A stretch of DNA of 64,000 nt from Clarkia xantiana subsp. parviflora (GCA_036873135.1 JAPTYO010000012.1:12780090-12844089), one strand, 5' to 3'; positions 20,823 to 32,740 are shown, numbered from the stretch's first letter. Made by a program: numbers and translations. Notes: generated from the sequence alone by a model not told the origin.

Positions 20823-23512
20823 ATGTCTGGTAATGGTTTCTCTTTTGTTGTTTGCTTATCTTCTCCCTTTATTTCTGCTTGATTTGTTCGCAATTTCCCG
20901 GAAAACCCAATGTCCCTTTCCATGGCTGATTTCAGACAGTGAATCCGGTTCCGAGGGAAGGAAGCTCTTTAACTTCGATTATGGTCTGAACGAAATTTCC
21001 AGCACCGCCTACGATGTAGCTCTCCGGGAGGGATGTATCACCTCCACTTGGGAACCTCGTTTCCCCTATCCCTGGCCCCGTCCCTCGGGTAACCTTGAGG
21101 TTACTCGTCCCCAGAAATGGGAGGTATTTGTCTCTACGGGACAAGTATCCGCGGGGATCAGATTTCCCTTATGCGGTAATCTGGTCGAGATGTGCCAGCA
21201 CTACAAAACTCATCCGACCACTTTCTCTCCGCACGCTATACGCTTGTGGAACGCCTTCCAAGTCCTCTGCTTCCGACATCAGTGGGTATACAGCCTCAAG
21301 CTCTTCAGGACCTTCTACGGGATAAAGTGCAACGAGGCAGGGGTTTGCGCCTTCTACCCCCGGATGCCGAAGTGGAACAAGACGCAACTCGGGTTGTGCA
21401 ATTGGACCTCTGACACCTGGAAGGTGGTCAAGGGTCGGGGACTCCTGGTCGATACGGGGTCCGACAATAGTGGGTGGAAGAGGAGCTACTTCTTCATCAA
21501 AAACTCCTCGATCCCGTGGCCCCGATGGGAGGTGGAAGCGGATTCTCCTCCCACCTTCCACACCTACACCGACGAGGACTTCCAAACTCTTCAGCTCATC
21601 CAGCTTTACCGGTGGGGGGAGTCCTACACTCCTCTCGATGCCAATTCTCTCGTGGAGCGGGACCTGGTGAATACCGGGATCCGACTCCTCGACATAATCT
21701 CCGGGGGGCAGCTCTTCGACGGCCCCTCCAATATGGTTTCGTGGGTAAATCTCTAATCCTTTTTCTTTTACTGTTTGAAGCCAAGAAGATATCCGTGCTG
21801 ACCAATCTGATCCTTAAGCAGGGGGAGACCGATGCTGTCCGCCCCACGCGGAAGAGGAAGTCAGCCAAGAAGGTTGCTGCTTCAGCGGGATCTCCTTCCG
21901 CGGAGCAACCAAAACGGAGCCGCGTGGAGGTGGACAAGCTCTTCGACGTCCAAAATGCTGAAGAAGGTAAAAAGCTCCGCCTCGCTATTAAATCGTACAG
22001 GAGGATGGTTCCGAAGGAGTTGATCCCTTCGACCATGGAGGCCCGCATTGCTGACGTCAAACGAGTCCTTCGAGGGGAAATTCCTCGTGTCCTGAAGGCG
22101 GGCTACTACAATTACCACGGGAAGGACCAATATGTCTCCTGACGTATTGTTTGGTGTAAGAATCCTGATAAACTCCCTGATTACGTTTCTGAAGTCTCTC
22201 GTCCTCTAGGTGCAGGTCGCTCAGGAGCTCCGTCGGGCGCTGAAGCTTCCGCGGGTGCACCACCCTCAGCAGGGGCGCCTCCCTCAACTGGGGAGGAAAC
22301 CCCGACCGGCGAACAATTTCGTCGGGTGGAAACCTTGGACTCCTCCGAGGAGACTGATGAGGGTGGCTCCCTTCGTCATCGTCGGAGGACGGGGCAGTCC
22401 CCCTTGAAACCAACCTCTCAGGGGCTGCCCCCCTCGTCTTCTCCGCAGCAGCGACAGCCGTCGCCCATCCACGACTTCACTCCTTCCCCCGCCCGGGTCG
22501 AGCTCCACGACTCGTGCTGGCCCTCCTCATCTCTCTCTCGACGGGAGTTTCTACAGGGCCTTCGACCCCGCGCAGGTGGATGCTCCTTGGACCCCAATCC
22601 AAACGCTGCAAGGGGTCCAGCTTCGACAAGGGGATGCCCATGAAGAACTGGCTCTGCATCTGCTGGCAGGCTCGATCCTGCCCACCATGCGGTATCCGAT
22701 TTCCCTGAATCGGGAGGCGATGCGTCGGGATGTTCGAGAGATGTCCCTGCGTCGGATAGAGGTAAAACTTTGCTTCTCCCTTTTCATCGGTAAGACTGGT
22801 TGCTTGTCCATTAACACTTTTCTTTCTTCTATCGTAGGAGCTCGGGGACTTCAACCGTCTCTTTGGGTACCTCTTTGCCTATGAGGAGTCCCGGGAGCGG
22901 GACCGGGCGGCCATCGCCAAGCTTAAGGAGGATCTTGCGGCCTCCAAATCTTCGCGGGGGAAACTGGCCAAGGAGCAGGCCATCCTCGACCGAAAGGTTC
23001 AGGACTTCCAAAAGCAGGTTGGCGACTTCGAGGGGCTCCTGAGGCGGGAGCGACAGGAGCGGCAGACTGCTGAGGACAAGCTGGTCCTCGAGAAGAAGGC
23101 TCTGGAGGAGCAAGTTGCGGGGGTTCCCGCGCAGCTGGTCGCGGCCGAGATCAAGGGTCGGGAGGATTATCGGAGGTCTGAAGACTTCCAGGCTGACGCT
23201 GTGAAGTTCTGCAACGCGGAGGTGGAGAACACCTTCTTTAACGCGGTTGAGGAGCTCCACCTGGAGTATGGCGACGCCATTAACTTCGACAAGTCTCCTT
23301 CTCTTGCTCCCTTCGCGAAGAAATACTTTGATCTTTCGGAGGAGAGTGATGGGGGGAGTACTCCCGCGATTTTCGAAGACACAGCAGAGCCTCCAAGTGC
23401 TGATGCCCCGATAGTTGATCCTCCCGCGGCTAACCCTGTGGAGCCTTCTGCCACCGACCTCGCGGACCCAGCTCCCGCAGATGCCGCTGACAAGGACCAG
23501 GACCAAGCCTAA
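20823..23512 (+). CDS. Antisense multi-exon gene of the Tat element (plant 'putative gypsy type transposon' protein)
   Basis: The gene runs opposite to gag-pol. Exon 1 (20,823-20,829, ATGTCTG) joins across a GT-AG intron (20,830-20,935) to a long exon from 20,936, giving MSDSESGSEGRKLFNFDYG. That exon stays open to about 21,744 and contains GIRFPLCGNLVEMCQHYKT and WVYSLKLFRTFYGIKC, typical of the N-terminal domain of this family. Later pieces are a basic region (RPTRKRKSAKKV, about 21,785-22,142), a Ser/Pro-rich linker and FYRAFDPAQVDAPWTPIQ (up to 22,761). After an intron at 22,762-22,837 comes a coiled-coil exon (ELGDFNRLFGYLFAYEES on) ending TAA at 23,512. The RIE|ELG junction is exactly in frame. 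The middle exon limits are uncertain and a frame change near 22,500 may reflect decay. Function is unknown; it is not a true transposase. Confidence 0.72.
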
Positions 23513-23629
23513 CTGCTTCCTTGTATTCTCCTCCTTTTGTAATCGTCGGGCCTTTGAGCCCTTATCAATTATCAGACTTTATTAGTTCCGATTTTTTATG
23601 TGCACTTCCCCAAGTGGCTTTGCTATATT

Positions 23630-24292
23630 TGCTTAAGTCGAAGCCTCGACACTTAAGACATTCTCATACATCACTTAAGACGATATACTAACTTGCACCA
23701 CTTAAGGTGACTTACCATCATGCACCAATTAAGGCGACTTTTCAATACTTAGAATAAACCTAAGAATCACGCGCCACTTAAGACGACTTAATTTCGTGCA
23801 TCACTTAAGACGACTTAATCTCGTGCATCACTTAAGACGACTTAATCTCGTGCACCACTCAAGGCGACTTTTTTCATGCATCACTTAAGACGACTTAATC
23901 TCGTGCATCACTTAAGACGACTTAATCTTGTGCATCACTTAAGACGACTTAATCTCGTGCATCACTTAAGGCGACTTTTTTCGTCGGGCACCACTTAAGG
24001 CGACTTTTTCCGTGCACCACTCAAGGCGACTTTTCTCGTGCACCACTCAAGGTGACTTTTCTCGTGCGCCATTCAAGGCGACTTTATAATGCTTAGAATA
24101 AATCTAAGAATAATTCTGACTGGAAGCAACCTCTTTATTAATTGATGGCACAAAATTTTCTTACATCGAATCAAACGACAAATAACTTACACCACTTAAG
24201 GCGATTTTACATCGGGCACCACTTATAGCGACTTTTCATCGGGCACCACTTAAGGCGACTTTTCATCGGGCACCACTTAAGGCGACTTTTCA
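23630..24292. repeat. 27-bp tandem repeat array between pol and the antisense gene
   Basis: Many copies of a unit of about 24-27 bp built on CACTTAAGACGACTT plus AATCTCGTGCAT or TTTCATCGGGCAC fill the interval. A unique stretch at about 24,090-24,180 breaks the array. Neighbouring units are similar, with variant and degenerate copies towards both edges. It lies just past the pol stop codon on the minus strand, where Tat elements commonly carry tandem repeats. Confidence 0.9.
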
Positions 24293-24950
24293 TCAAGCAT
24301 GGTGTTTCTTCAAGTGTTCGCCACTAAAAGAATGCTTCAGTACTCTGCCATCGAGGTCTTCCAACTTGTATGCATTTGGGGCTGGCATCCCCACGACCTT
24401 GTAAGGTCCTTCCCAGTTTGGCGACATCTTGCCGATTCGATCCAAAAGGGTGAACTCGTTGCGACGCCAAACCAGCTCCCCGACGAAGAATTGTCGGGAC
24501 TTAACTCGCCGATTGTAATACCTAGCCGTCGCCAAACGCATTCGAGCCTGGACTTCGTCGGCTTCCCGCCTCTTCTCTTCGAGTAGGTCTAAGTCCAGAC
24601 GTCTCATTTCATCATTCATCAGAGGCTCGTAATATCTCGTCCGATGTGATGCTACGGCCACCTCCACGGGAGCAACAGCCTCCGTGCCATAAACAAGGCC
24701 AAACGGAGTCTCCCCAGTTGCTCGTTTGGGCGTCGTTCTAACGGCCCAAAGCACGTTTTCCAGCTCGTTCAGCCATTTGCCCTTCAAGGCATAGACCCTC
24801 TTCTTCAGGCCATCCATCACGATTTTGTTGGCTGATTCCACCTGGCCATTAGTCTGAGCATGGCGTACAGAAGCTGTCTGATGCTCGATACTCAACTCCT
24901 CCAGATACTCCTTCACCTGAGACCCGTTACACGGCGGACCATTGTCGCTG
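24293..24950 (-). pseudogene. Outer element integrase, C-terminal part (after the nested insertion)
   Basis: It continues the integrase interrupted at 34,751. It begins at the catalytic core with SDNGPPCNGSQVKEYL (second catalytic Asp), then HAQTNGQVESANK (catalytic Glu). The C-terminal region follows, with GELVWRRN and NWEGPYKVVGM (the usual GPYKV motif), and ends LKHSFSGEHLKKHHA before the stop at 24,293. The frame is open throughout. Joined to the upstream part, the reading would be continuous, so the insertion is the main lesion in this domain. Confidence 0.9.
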
Positions 24951-24955
24951 ATCAC

Positions 24956-25900
24956 TGTTAGGTTATAAAGTCTAGGTCAACGGGTCGTCAATCTAGAATT
25001 TATCTCCCACTTATGAAATGTCGGGTTCAGTGTTCCTAGGGCTAGTCGTTCTGATCCATGCCCTTCTGCTCCCTTGGGGTAGTTGTTCTGATATATGTCC
25101 TTCTCTTCTCTCCTTCTGACCTCCTTCCCTTCTCTCCTTCTGACCTCCTTTCCTTCTCTCCTTCTGACCCCCTGAGGCTTGTCCTTCTTACCCCCTGGGG
25201 CTTGTCCTTCTGCTTCATGCTCTTCTGCTTCCTTGGCTCTCTTCTCCTTGCCACCCTGCAAGAGGGGCAATACCAGGCACAGAGGGGGGGGGGGGGTGGT
25301 GCCTGATGAACCCTCTCCGATGCCTAAGTCAGTACGGTTTTAGAGAGATAAAGCTAGAGAGATGTCAGAGCAAAATTATGCAACTTGCCAAGATGATCAA
25401 ATGAATAGTGGAGGTGGGGTATTTATAGGCAACGGTGTCATTAAGGTGGCTTAATGACATCGTTAACCCTTAAACACAGTTAATTAACCTTTAAACATAT
25501 AATTAAGACCTTAGGATACGGATAAGGTAGGCGGAATAAACCGAGTATGGGAGTCCAAAAATGGTGCCGGGGCCCTTGGGGGGAGGAAAATCCAACCCCC
25601 AAGGGTAGGGGTTGGGTGAGGCCACCCAACCCTTCCTAGGGGGGATAGGGTTGGCCAACCCTATCCCCCCTAGGGGAGATCGGGTTGGCCGACCCAATCT
25701 CCCCTAGGGGAGGTCGGGTGTGGCCACCCAACCCTACCTAGGTGAGTTTGACTCGGCCGGACGAGCGCTTCGGCCTCGTCCGGGCCGTTGGTGTTCTCGC
25801 GAAGTGTTCGGGTTGAAGTTTCGATTTACAATCATTAATAGGATGATAAAAATACAACGATTCGGAAGTCAACGGGTTCAAATTGGGCGTATATCCATCA
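24956..25900 (-). repeat. 3' LTR of the nested element
   Basis: It is 945 bp, TGTTAGG...CCATCA in + orientation. It includes three CTTCTGACC-type 24-bp units (25,100-25,170), a TATA box on the minus strand (CCTATAAATACCCC, 25,416-25,429) and a palindrome array at 25,635-25,735. Confidence 0.93.
25635..25735. repeat. Palindrome array in the nested LTR (3' copy)
   Basis: A perfect 40-bp palindrome centred on TTGGCCAA spans 25,635-25,674 (arms CCTAGGGGGGATAGGGTTGG). It is followed by a near-perfect one with AGATCGGGTTGGCC and linking CCCTAGGGG sites. The 5' LTR has the same array with one more unit (34,448-34,565). Confidence 0.9.
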
Positions 25901-25914
25901 CATGCCCCTGAGTC
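25901..25914 (-). other. Polypurine tract of the nested element
   Basis: On the minus strand CTCAGGGGCATG ends exactly at the 3' LTR start (TGATGGATATAC). It is G-rich and correctly placed, though short. Confidence 0.6.
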
Positions 25915-27500
25915 AACCAATGGCCTAACCCTTGATTGACTCTATTTTAGGATGGTATGACACGCGCAATTTGAAACCGGGGTTTTACCTTCTTGTCTGA
26001 ATGCTTGCTTACCCATGGATGCGTGCCTCTGACTCTACCCCTGCCTTATGAGATAGAGGAATTGTAAACGTCAGAGTAGCACGGACGTGTGCCTAAGCAC
26101 GCGTCCGTCTGAGGTGGGAGTAATAAATCTATCTTTGCTACGGGCGTATAATCAAAAAATACACGCTTGCATAAGGATGCAATATGAATACAAATAAGTG
26201 ACTCATACTTCGATTTCATGCCGGGATTTGTCTAGGCGGAGAAAAATTTAATTTTGGTCTAAAATTTTTCTAAGTATGGGATACTAGAAAATATGCCTAT
26301 AGGATGTTAACTAGGAGTGAACATGGACATATCATGAACATGAGGATGTGTACTAGCATACATGCACGTAGGAACATAAGGATGGGAGTGAGTAGAGACA
26401 TGCTGCGATTGTAGTCATGAATGTATGCATAAATATATGGCGGCCATGTGCATGGACGTCTAAATGTTTGAACACACGGGAGTGTGTATGTGGGCATGCA
26501 TATGAGTGCAAGCATGAACATGTATGTATGTATGAACGGGTTGTGAGTATAAGCATGAGTGATGACATTGATGTACCTGTAGATGTTAATCATGAATACG
26601 AGCATAAGTGCAAAGGTGAGAGCATAGACCTCTCCTTTACTTGAGGGTGGGAACTCTGCCACTCAATGGGACACAACGTTCCGCCTCCCTCGTACTAGTG
26701 TGAGCATTGTCCATTAACCTCGACATTCGGCATGTGTAACATTTTTCCTTCATTCGTTGGAGCGTGTGTATAGCTCTTGACCTTTACCCTGCAATTTGTT
26801 CCCCATAAAAGTGAGGGTGAAAATGCTTACAAGCTTTCTTCTTACCGCCGCGAGTGAAGGGGTCTATTGACATGTGTTAAGGGTTGACCCTTCCTTCGGA
26901 TGCGTTGGAGCGTTGCTCCATTTGGGGAAACTAAAAGTCCGCCCTCTTCCCTTGGTGTTAAGGTTGCCCCCGTAGTAGGCGTATCTCGCCCCTCCATGGG
27001 TAAGGGTCGATCTTTGCGTTGGTTGTTCGTATAGATGACTCACTTTTGGGAAGCTTTCTTCTTCAGACAGGGAGACCTTGAAGATCGTTTTCCAAGGTAG
27101 TCAGACCAAATCTGACTGTCCTGTGTCTTGGGTGTCCGAGGTGGACTCGTATGAGGCGGGGGCTCGTATGACCCTTTGTAGGTTGATTTCATGGAGAAAC
27201 ATATAAGGTGTAGGCAGAGCGTTCCGAACGTACCGTTGAATCGGATGAGAGGGAAGGACCCTCTAGTTCCGCTTATCAAGCCAAGAAATTTTCTAAGTCA
27301 GGAAAGGCTGCTAATGCTTCCAGTATGTTCTCATTCCATTCTCTTCTCTTTGTGATATACTTATGATTGTTCTCATGTTGCTTCCTTCTTGTTGTTAGAA
27401 CGTTCGCCCCTGGTTACCGAATGGGTTCTTGCGGTGGGCGAGAGTTCAAGTCAATTTAAATCCAAGGCGTGGAAACCTAACTCTTAGGTCGGGCCCTCGG
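25915..27500. other. Nested element interior, no gene recognised
   Basis: Sequence of mixed composition. A zone at 26,280-26,640 is rich in short CATGNA/ATGTATG motifs (many CATG, GTATG and AACATG steps) that open frames on both strands; I regard those frames as by-products of low complexity. Confidence 0.4.
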
Positions 27501-27928
27501 CTGCCAAGGAGAAGGAAACCGCGAGGGGCTCTCCTTCAAGTGCCTCCTTGCTGACTCCCTCTCATGATAAGGAGGTAGTGGTTGAAGAGGCGCCCTCTTT
27601 ACTTGACAAAGGGAAACAACATGTGGCTGGCGATGGGGTGATCATAGGTCTTGATGTCTCTTCTCTATCCTCTGCCCCCCAGCCGAGGGGCCGAGTCTCA
27701 GGTTCATTTCATCTTCATGTAGATTTGACGACTTTCGAAGGTGTCTTTGGCTTTCCTATGGGTTATGTTATTAACCCCTGCGTTGAAGATTTTTCTTTTG
27801 GTGATGGGTGTGATCATCGCCTTTCGTTGAGGTTCCTTTCTCTTGTCATGGTTCTGATTAAGATAGCAAATTCTTGGTTGGGAGTTTGGTGGAGACTGTT
27901 CTTGAGTTATCCTCTACTAGTATCGTAG
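27405..27928 (+). pseudogene. Possible remnant of an antisense-gene exon in the nested element
   Basis: The + strand is open at 27,548-27,928 and reads SLLDKGKQHVAGDG, PQPRGRVSG and VDLTTFEGVFGFPMGYV before stopping. It is preceded by an acceptor-like TTGTTAG at 27,394-27,400. Its place (between gag and the 3' LTR, opposite strand) and its charged, Ser-rich character match the middle exons of antisense genes in Tat elements, but I cannot align it confidently with the one at 20,823. Treat as a hypothesis. Confidence 0.3.
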
Positions 27929-27984
27929 TTGTGATCGTTGTGGGGATCGTTTTGTTATATGCCCTCAATAGTGGTTGATTTCGA

Positions 27985-28227
27985 GGTATGTGGACATGAT
28001 AGCCACTTCGTGACGTGTGGGACTGATAGCCCTTCTGTAGTGTGTGGACATGATAGCCACTTCAAGGTATGTGGACATGATAGCCACTTCAAGGTATGTG
28101 GCCATGATAGCCACTTCAAGGTATGTGGACATGATAGCCACTTCAAGGTATGTGGACATGATAGCCGCTTCAAGGTATGTGGACATGATGGCCACTTCAA
28201 GGTATGTGGACATGATAGCCACATCAC
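27985..28227. repeat. 27-bp tandem repeat, nine units
   Basis: The unit is 27 bp and begins GGTATGTGGACATGATAG, followed by CCACTTCAA. The middle units are nearly identical and the first three are diverged. As 27 is a multiple of three and the unit lacks stops in several frames, long repeat peptides (such as CGHDSHFKV repeated) open on both strands. There is no reason to regard these as proteins. Confidence 0.95.
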
Positions 28228-28870
28228 GATGTATGGAGTTGTGCTTTAGTATTCTTCTCTCATTGGAGAGCCTTCATTGTTATAGTTGCTTTTTGTTTAG
28301 GCTATGTTTGTTGGGTTAGGTCCCGATGTCTCGTCTTGTCGGATGTTGTATCCTTTATGCTCTTTAGATGTCTCATTCATGAGTTGTGCTTGACGATGTT
28401 CAAGTCTGATACGACCATAGGTCACGCGAGGGCGACGTGCAGGACAATAACGTTTGTCGGAGGTTGCTTTGTGCGACCTGTAAGGCAACTCTCTTCTTGA
28501 TGGGTCGAGTTTATTTTGAGAGCCTTGAACTTTGGATTTCATGTCTTTGCTATTCTTCTTGGTGGTGTTGGATTCCTTTGAGGTACTTCTCTTGACTTGT
28601 GATATGGATGGTAGGATAACCCGTTACTTTTCATGATAACCTCTTGTGCTTCTGTATATGATCCTTTGGTCATGGACTTCTCCTTTGTATATGCTTTCCT
28701 TTCCTTATCTTTCTTTTGTGTTTTCCTTCACATCATACCTGCTATCTCATCAAGAAAAAACATTATGTGTTCTTCATACAACTTTGCTTTGCAATTATTT
28801 TCTCATGGAATCCTTCTCAGTATGGTGCGATGATCTCTTCTGATACCCTTTAAATGGTATACATGGTACT

Positions 28871-29778
28871 GTTAGACCAAAGATAAGCTCTTAGTGGGCA
28901 TTGAATCTGTTCACGAGACAGGCTCTCGGAGGGCACTTAACGTTTCACAGGATAGGCTCCCGGAGGGCACAAGTTAGACCAAAGATACGCTCCTGGTTGG
29001 CGTCGAAAACTGTTCACGAGACTGGCTCTCGGAGGGCACTTAACGTTTCACAGGATAGGCTCCCGGAGGGCACAAGTTAGACCAAAGATACGCTCCTGGT
29101 TGGCGTCGAAAACTGTTCACGAGACTGGCTCTCGGAGGGCACTTAACGTTTCACAGGATAGGCTCCCGGAGGGCACAAGTTAGACCAAAGATACGCTCTT
29201 GGTGGGCGTCGAAGCTGGTAGTTTGAAATCTACCTCAAGATACGCTCTTGGGGGCGTCGAATCTGGTAGTGTTTTTTCTACCTCAAGATACGCTCTTGGT
29301 GGCGTCGAATCTGGTAGGTTGCAAATCTACCTCAAGTTACGCTCCTGGGGGCGTCGAAATTCGTAGTTTTTGGAAACCACTCTCAAGATACGCTCTTGGT
29401 GCGTCGAAGGTCGTAGTATGAACACTACTCTCAAGATACGCTCCTGGGGGCGTCGAAGTTCGTAGTTTTTGGAAACCACTCTCAAGATACGCTCTTGGTG
29501 CGTCGAAGGGCGTAGTGTTGAAACTACTCTCAAGATACGCTCTTGGGGGCGTCGAAAGTCGTAGTATGAACACTACTCTCAAGATACGCTCTTGGGGGCG
29601 TCGAAGGTCGTAGTATGAATACTACTCTCAAGATACGCTCTTGGGGGCGTCGAATCTGTTCGCGGGATAGGCTCCCGGAGGGCACAGGGTTCGTAGTTTT
29701 AGAACTACTCTCAAGATACGCTCTTGGGGGCGTCGAATGTGTTCGCGGGATTGGCTCCCGGAGGGCTCAGAATATTAC
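28871..29778. repeat. Two-tier tandem repeat array (103-bp and about 60-bp units)
   Basis: Three units of 102-103 bp start at 28,871, 28,973 and 29,076, a fourth starting at 29,179. Each begins GTTAGACCAAAGATA and contains GGCTCTCGGAGGGCACTTAA and GATAGGCTCCCGGAGGGCAC. About nine shorter units follow to 29,778, sharing CTCAAGATACGCTCTTGG and GGGGGCGTCGAA. The motif GCTCYYGGNGGGC recurs throughout, which suggests both tiers grew from one ancestral unit. Confidence 0.92.
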
Positions 29779-29779
29779 T

Positions 29780-32740
29780 TTACCTTGTGTCGCTTCTCAT
29801 GTAGGGTGCGTCTTTGGTATGCTTTTCGAGTCTTTACTTGACTTTTCCTTCTATGATATTGCCTGCTACCACGCTTTTTCCTCAATGTGGGAGATCACCT
29901 TTCGAGGGCGATGTTTGTGTGTTGCCAGCTTAGGACGAGTTCGTATAGGGAGTTGAGGATGTTTTCCTCTTATGTGACCTCTTCTAGGAGAAGTGGTATT
30001 GCATGCTCTTGTGATCTTCTGCCTCTAGTCTCTTCTTTTACACTTAGGTGGACTACCAAGCACTTATTCGTTTGGTGCCCCCCAAGTTGCTTGGTGGTCA
30101 TACCGCCTTTCATATTTGGCCGTTGAAGGCCCCTCGTTCATTTTCTTGGTTGGGTACCCCTTATGCTCGGGGCTCCCTTGTCTGCTTGTTTGAATGCGAT
30201 GAGTGTCCCTTGTAGGATTTACTCTTTCTCATGCTTGCTTGTTTCAGTCATAGGCATGGTTTGGTCGGATGTATCTTTAGAGGTTGGGTGGAGAGCTTTT
30301 GCTTTGGGTGGGTGGGGGTGATTTTCATTCTCTTGATAACCAGGATGCGGCAATGTTTGTATCCTAGGGGTGCTTGTAAATTCTTTCCCCCCCTTCTTTG
30401 TGTTTTAGGTTGAAAAGCTCTCTCATAGAATGGTGTCTTGATTTGTTAATCTCGTAGGTGTGTTTCAGACTAGTCAATCTAATCCATGCTCTTTGCTCGT
30501 GCATGGGGGGGGGGGGGGGGGGGGGGGTCTTACCGGGCTGTGATAATCTTCTTGGAGTGTTGTGGCACTTAGTGTGGTTTGCCTTTTCCTTCACATTGGA
30601 GTATTCTTCAATGCCTTTAGAGGGTGTCACACTGGTCATGTTCCTCCCACCTTGAATCTTGATTATAGACTTCCTTTGAATTAGGACTTGAACTTAAAAA
30701 GGATGTCTTCCTCTAGGTTTGCAGGTGATGTTCCATGATTTTCCATGGGTTTATCCCCGTATTGGCTATTCCTTGCTGGATAGCTTCATTAGAGGCTGCA
30801 TTTGTATTGCGTACGTATACGTGTTTGAGGTGTGTTGAGCTGACAAGTCCCTCCTTTTGTATTTTGTCATAACCTTCATTCATCATGTGTTCGGCGTATG
30901 GCCTTAAATGCGGGATGTTTTTCTAGTGCCCCTTTTATCGGGGTTCTCCTCTTGATGGGATGCCAGAGTCAAATGTCTTATCATTTGCAGACAAGGTGGT
31001 TGATCGGGATGTGCGTCTAGTGTGAGGGTCGATCTTGAAACCTTACTCCCCAAGCTTTTGAGCTCTTCTTTGGTTGATCTTGTAGAACTATTATCCTGCC
31101 CTAAGGCTCTTGATAGGAGATGTATCTCATTTTCATACTCTAGTTGTTGCACTATCTCTTTTGCTAATCTTGCATCTCTAGAGTTTCTCTCTTGGTGCAT
31201 GACTTCAATGACAGGATTTTCTACCGATGTTTATTCTATTAGGACTTGTATCCTTGGTTGCCTTCCTTTCTTGTGAGATGGCGAAGGAGTTTTTGTGAAC
31301 ACTCCAATGTGTCGTACTTGGTAGAGGTATGCGCCTTAATCTTTATGGCGCTGTCTCGAATCTTTGTGTACCGATCTCTGATGAACATGTTATTCATTAC
31401 ATATATAGTACGGAGTCCAAGGATCTCCGGGTTAGGATCATAGTTTGAGAACAGAGACATAGTCATCTATTAGATAACTTCTTTATCTACGGACTTTATT
31501 TTTGCAAGAATAAATGCAAGGATACTTGTAAGGATATGTGTTCCATCCTTATTCCTGGTTCATTTGCAGTGCCGTGTCCCTAATGAGTGTGTTGATGTTC
31601 TGACCACCTTTACTAGTAGGGGGTCTTTTGGTATTAGGTATGCCTGACTCTTCTCTAGTATCATCAATGGTTGGTCATGGGAGATGTCTGACGGACTTCC
31701 TTCATGCACTATGGTTCTCTTCATGTCAAAGTTGGTGATTCCCTCTCTTATGACTAATATATCATTGTGTGGAAATACTATGTTTTCCATATCCCTTTTT
31801 AAAAGCTTGATGATGGTGTCGCCATTCTTCCTTTGCTAGGTTTGGTGTCCTTGAGCGTTTTTGATGGAAGTGTATTCCATTACCTGGGATGAGCTTACTA
31901 GGTGAAATCATAAAGATTCGCTGGAGGTGTTTGTCTTTGATGGTGGGCATTGCCCATGTGATATGGTTTCCTCCATTTTTGGAGGGATGCGTTCGCGGCT
32001 ACCCCCTCTCATGCTAATGGGCGTTTGTGGGGAGGGCATGTTGTGACTGGTGCCCCCCTTGCATACCAATGCCCGATGGGATCCTTTGACGGACTTGGCC
32101 CTAGGATGCTTAGTGGAAGGTTATAGTAGGGGTAATTCTTTGTGACCTTCATGGTAGTTCCTCTATAGGATGTTGGGAGTGCTCAACTTATTTTTGTAAG
32201 GGAGCCTTCCAATTTGTGATCTTTCCCAGAAACTTGACCTTATAGGTGTTCTTTGGGATTGAGGAATCTGTTTCTTGTGCATCTCTTGATTGGCGACGGC
32301 CTTTTACGGATTCTTCTGGTGGTCCACCTGTGTATATATATATCACGGAGCCCGAAGGCGTCCAGTATGGTCATTCTTGGAAAACATGTTGATATCAAGT
32401 ATCAAAATCTACCCCTTTTAGGGAGTTGACTTGTTATGCAGTTAAATTAAATAAGAGGATATGGGAAGGATATGGGTGTGGGGGTGTTGATATCCCCTGC
32501 TTCCTTGGTAATGTAACTGTTTTCCTCCGTTAGTCTGTGTGTATTCCTTCCACTTGAGGAATATAAGGTCGCATCCTTGCAGGACGGACTAGGTGGATGT
32601 GTATCCTTCATGTATGCTATGTGCGATCTCACTCTACTACGTCTCTCCATGAGACTTCCCATTGTAGTAGCTATGTGCTAACGTGGTGTGGTACTCTATG
32701 AGTCCCCTGTTCAAATCCTTGTCTTTTCAACTCCTCCCCT
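29780..32740. other. Nested element interior, no gene recognised
   Basis: No reverse transcriptase, protease or integrase motif is visible in six frames. A G homopolymer of about 23 bases lies at 30,505-30,527. Frames of 60-110 codons occur on both strands but have no recognisable domain. Confidence 0.5.

Noticed and set aside
22829..23506. Long minus-strand frame (225 codons) opposite the antisense gene's last exon
   Set aside because: The + strand has the splice sites and coiled-coil protein pattern. The minus frame is a Leu/Arg-rich shadow caused by GC-rich coding sequence.
26297..26662. 121-codon minus-strand frame rich in Met, Tyr and Cys
   Set aside because: It derives from low-complexity CATG/GTATG repeats in the nested element. 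Frames are open on both strands and there is no domain.
27985..28227. Regular 27-bp repeats resembling a CRISPR array
   Set aside because: Units are directly adjacent with no unique spacers, lie in a plant retrotransposon and have no cas genes nearby. This is a simple tandem repeat.
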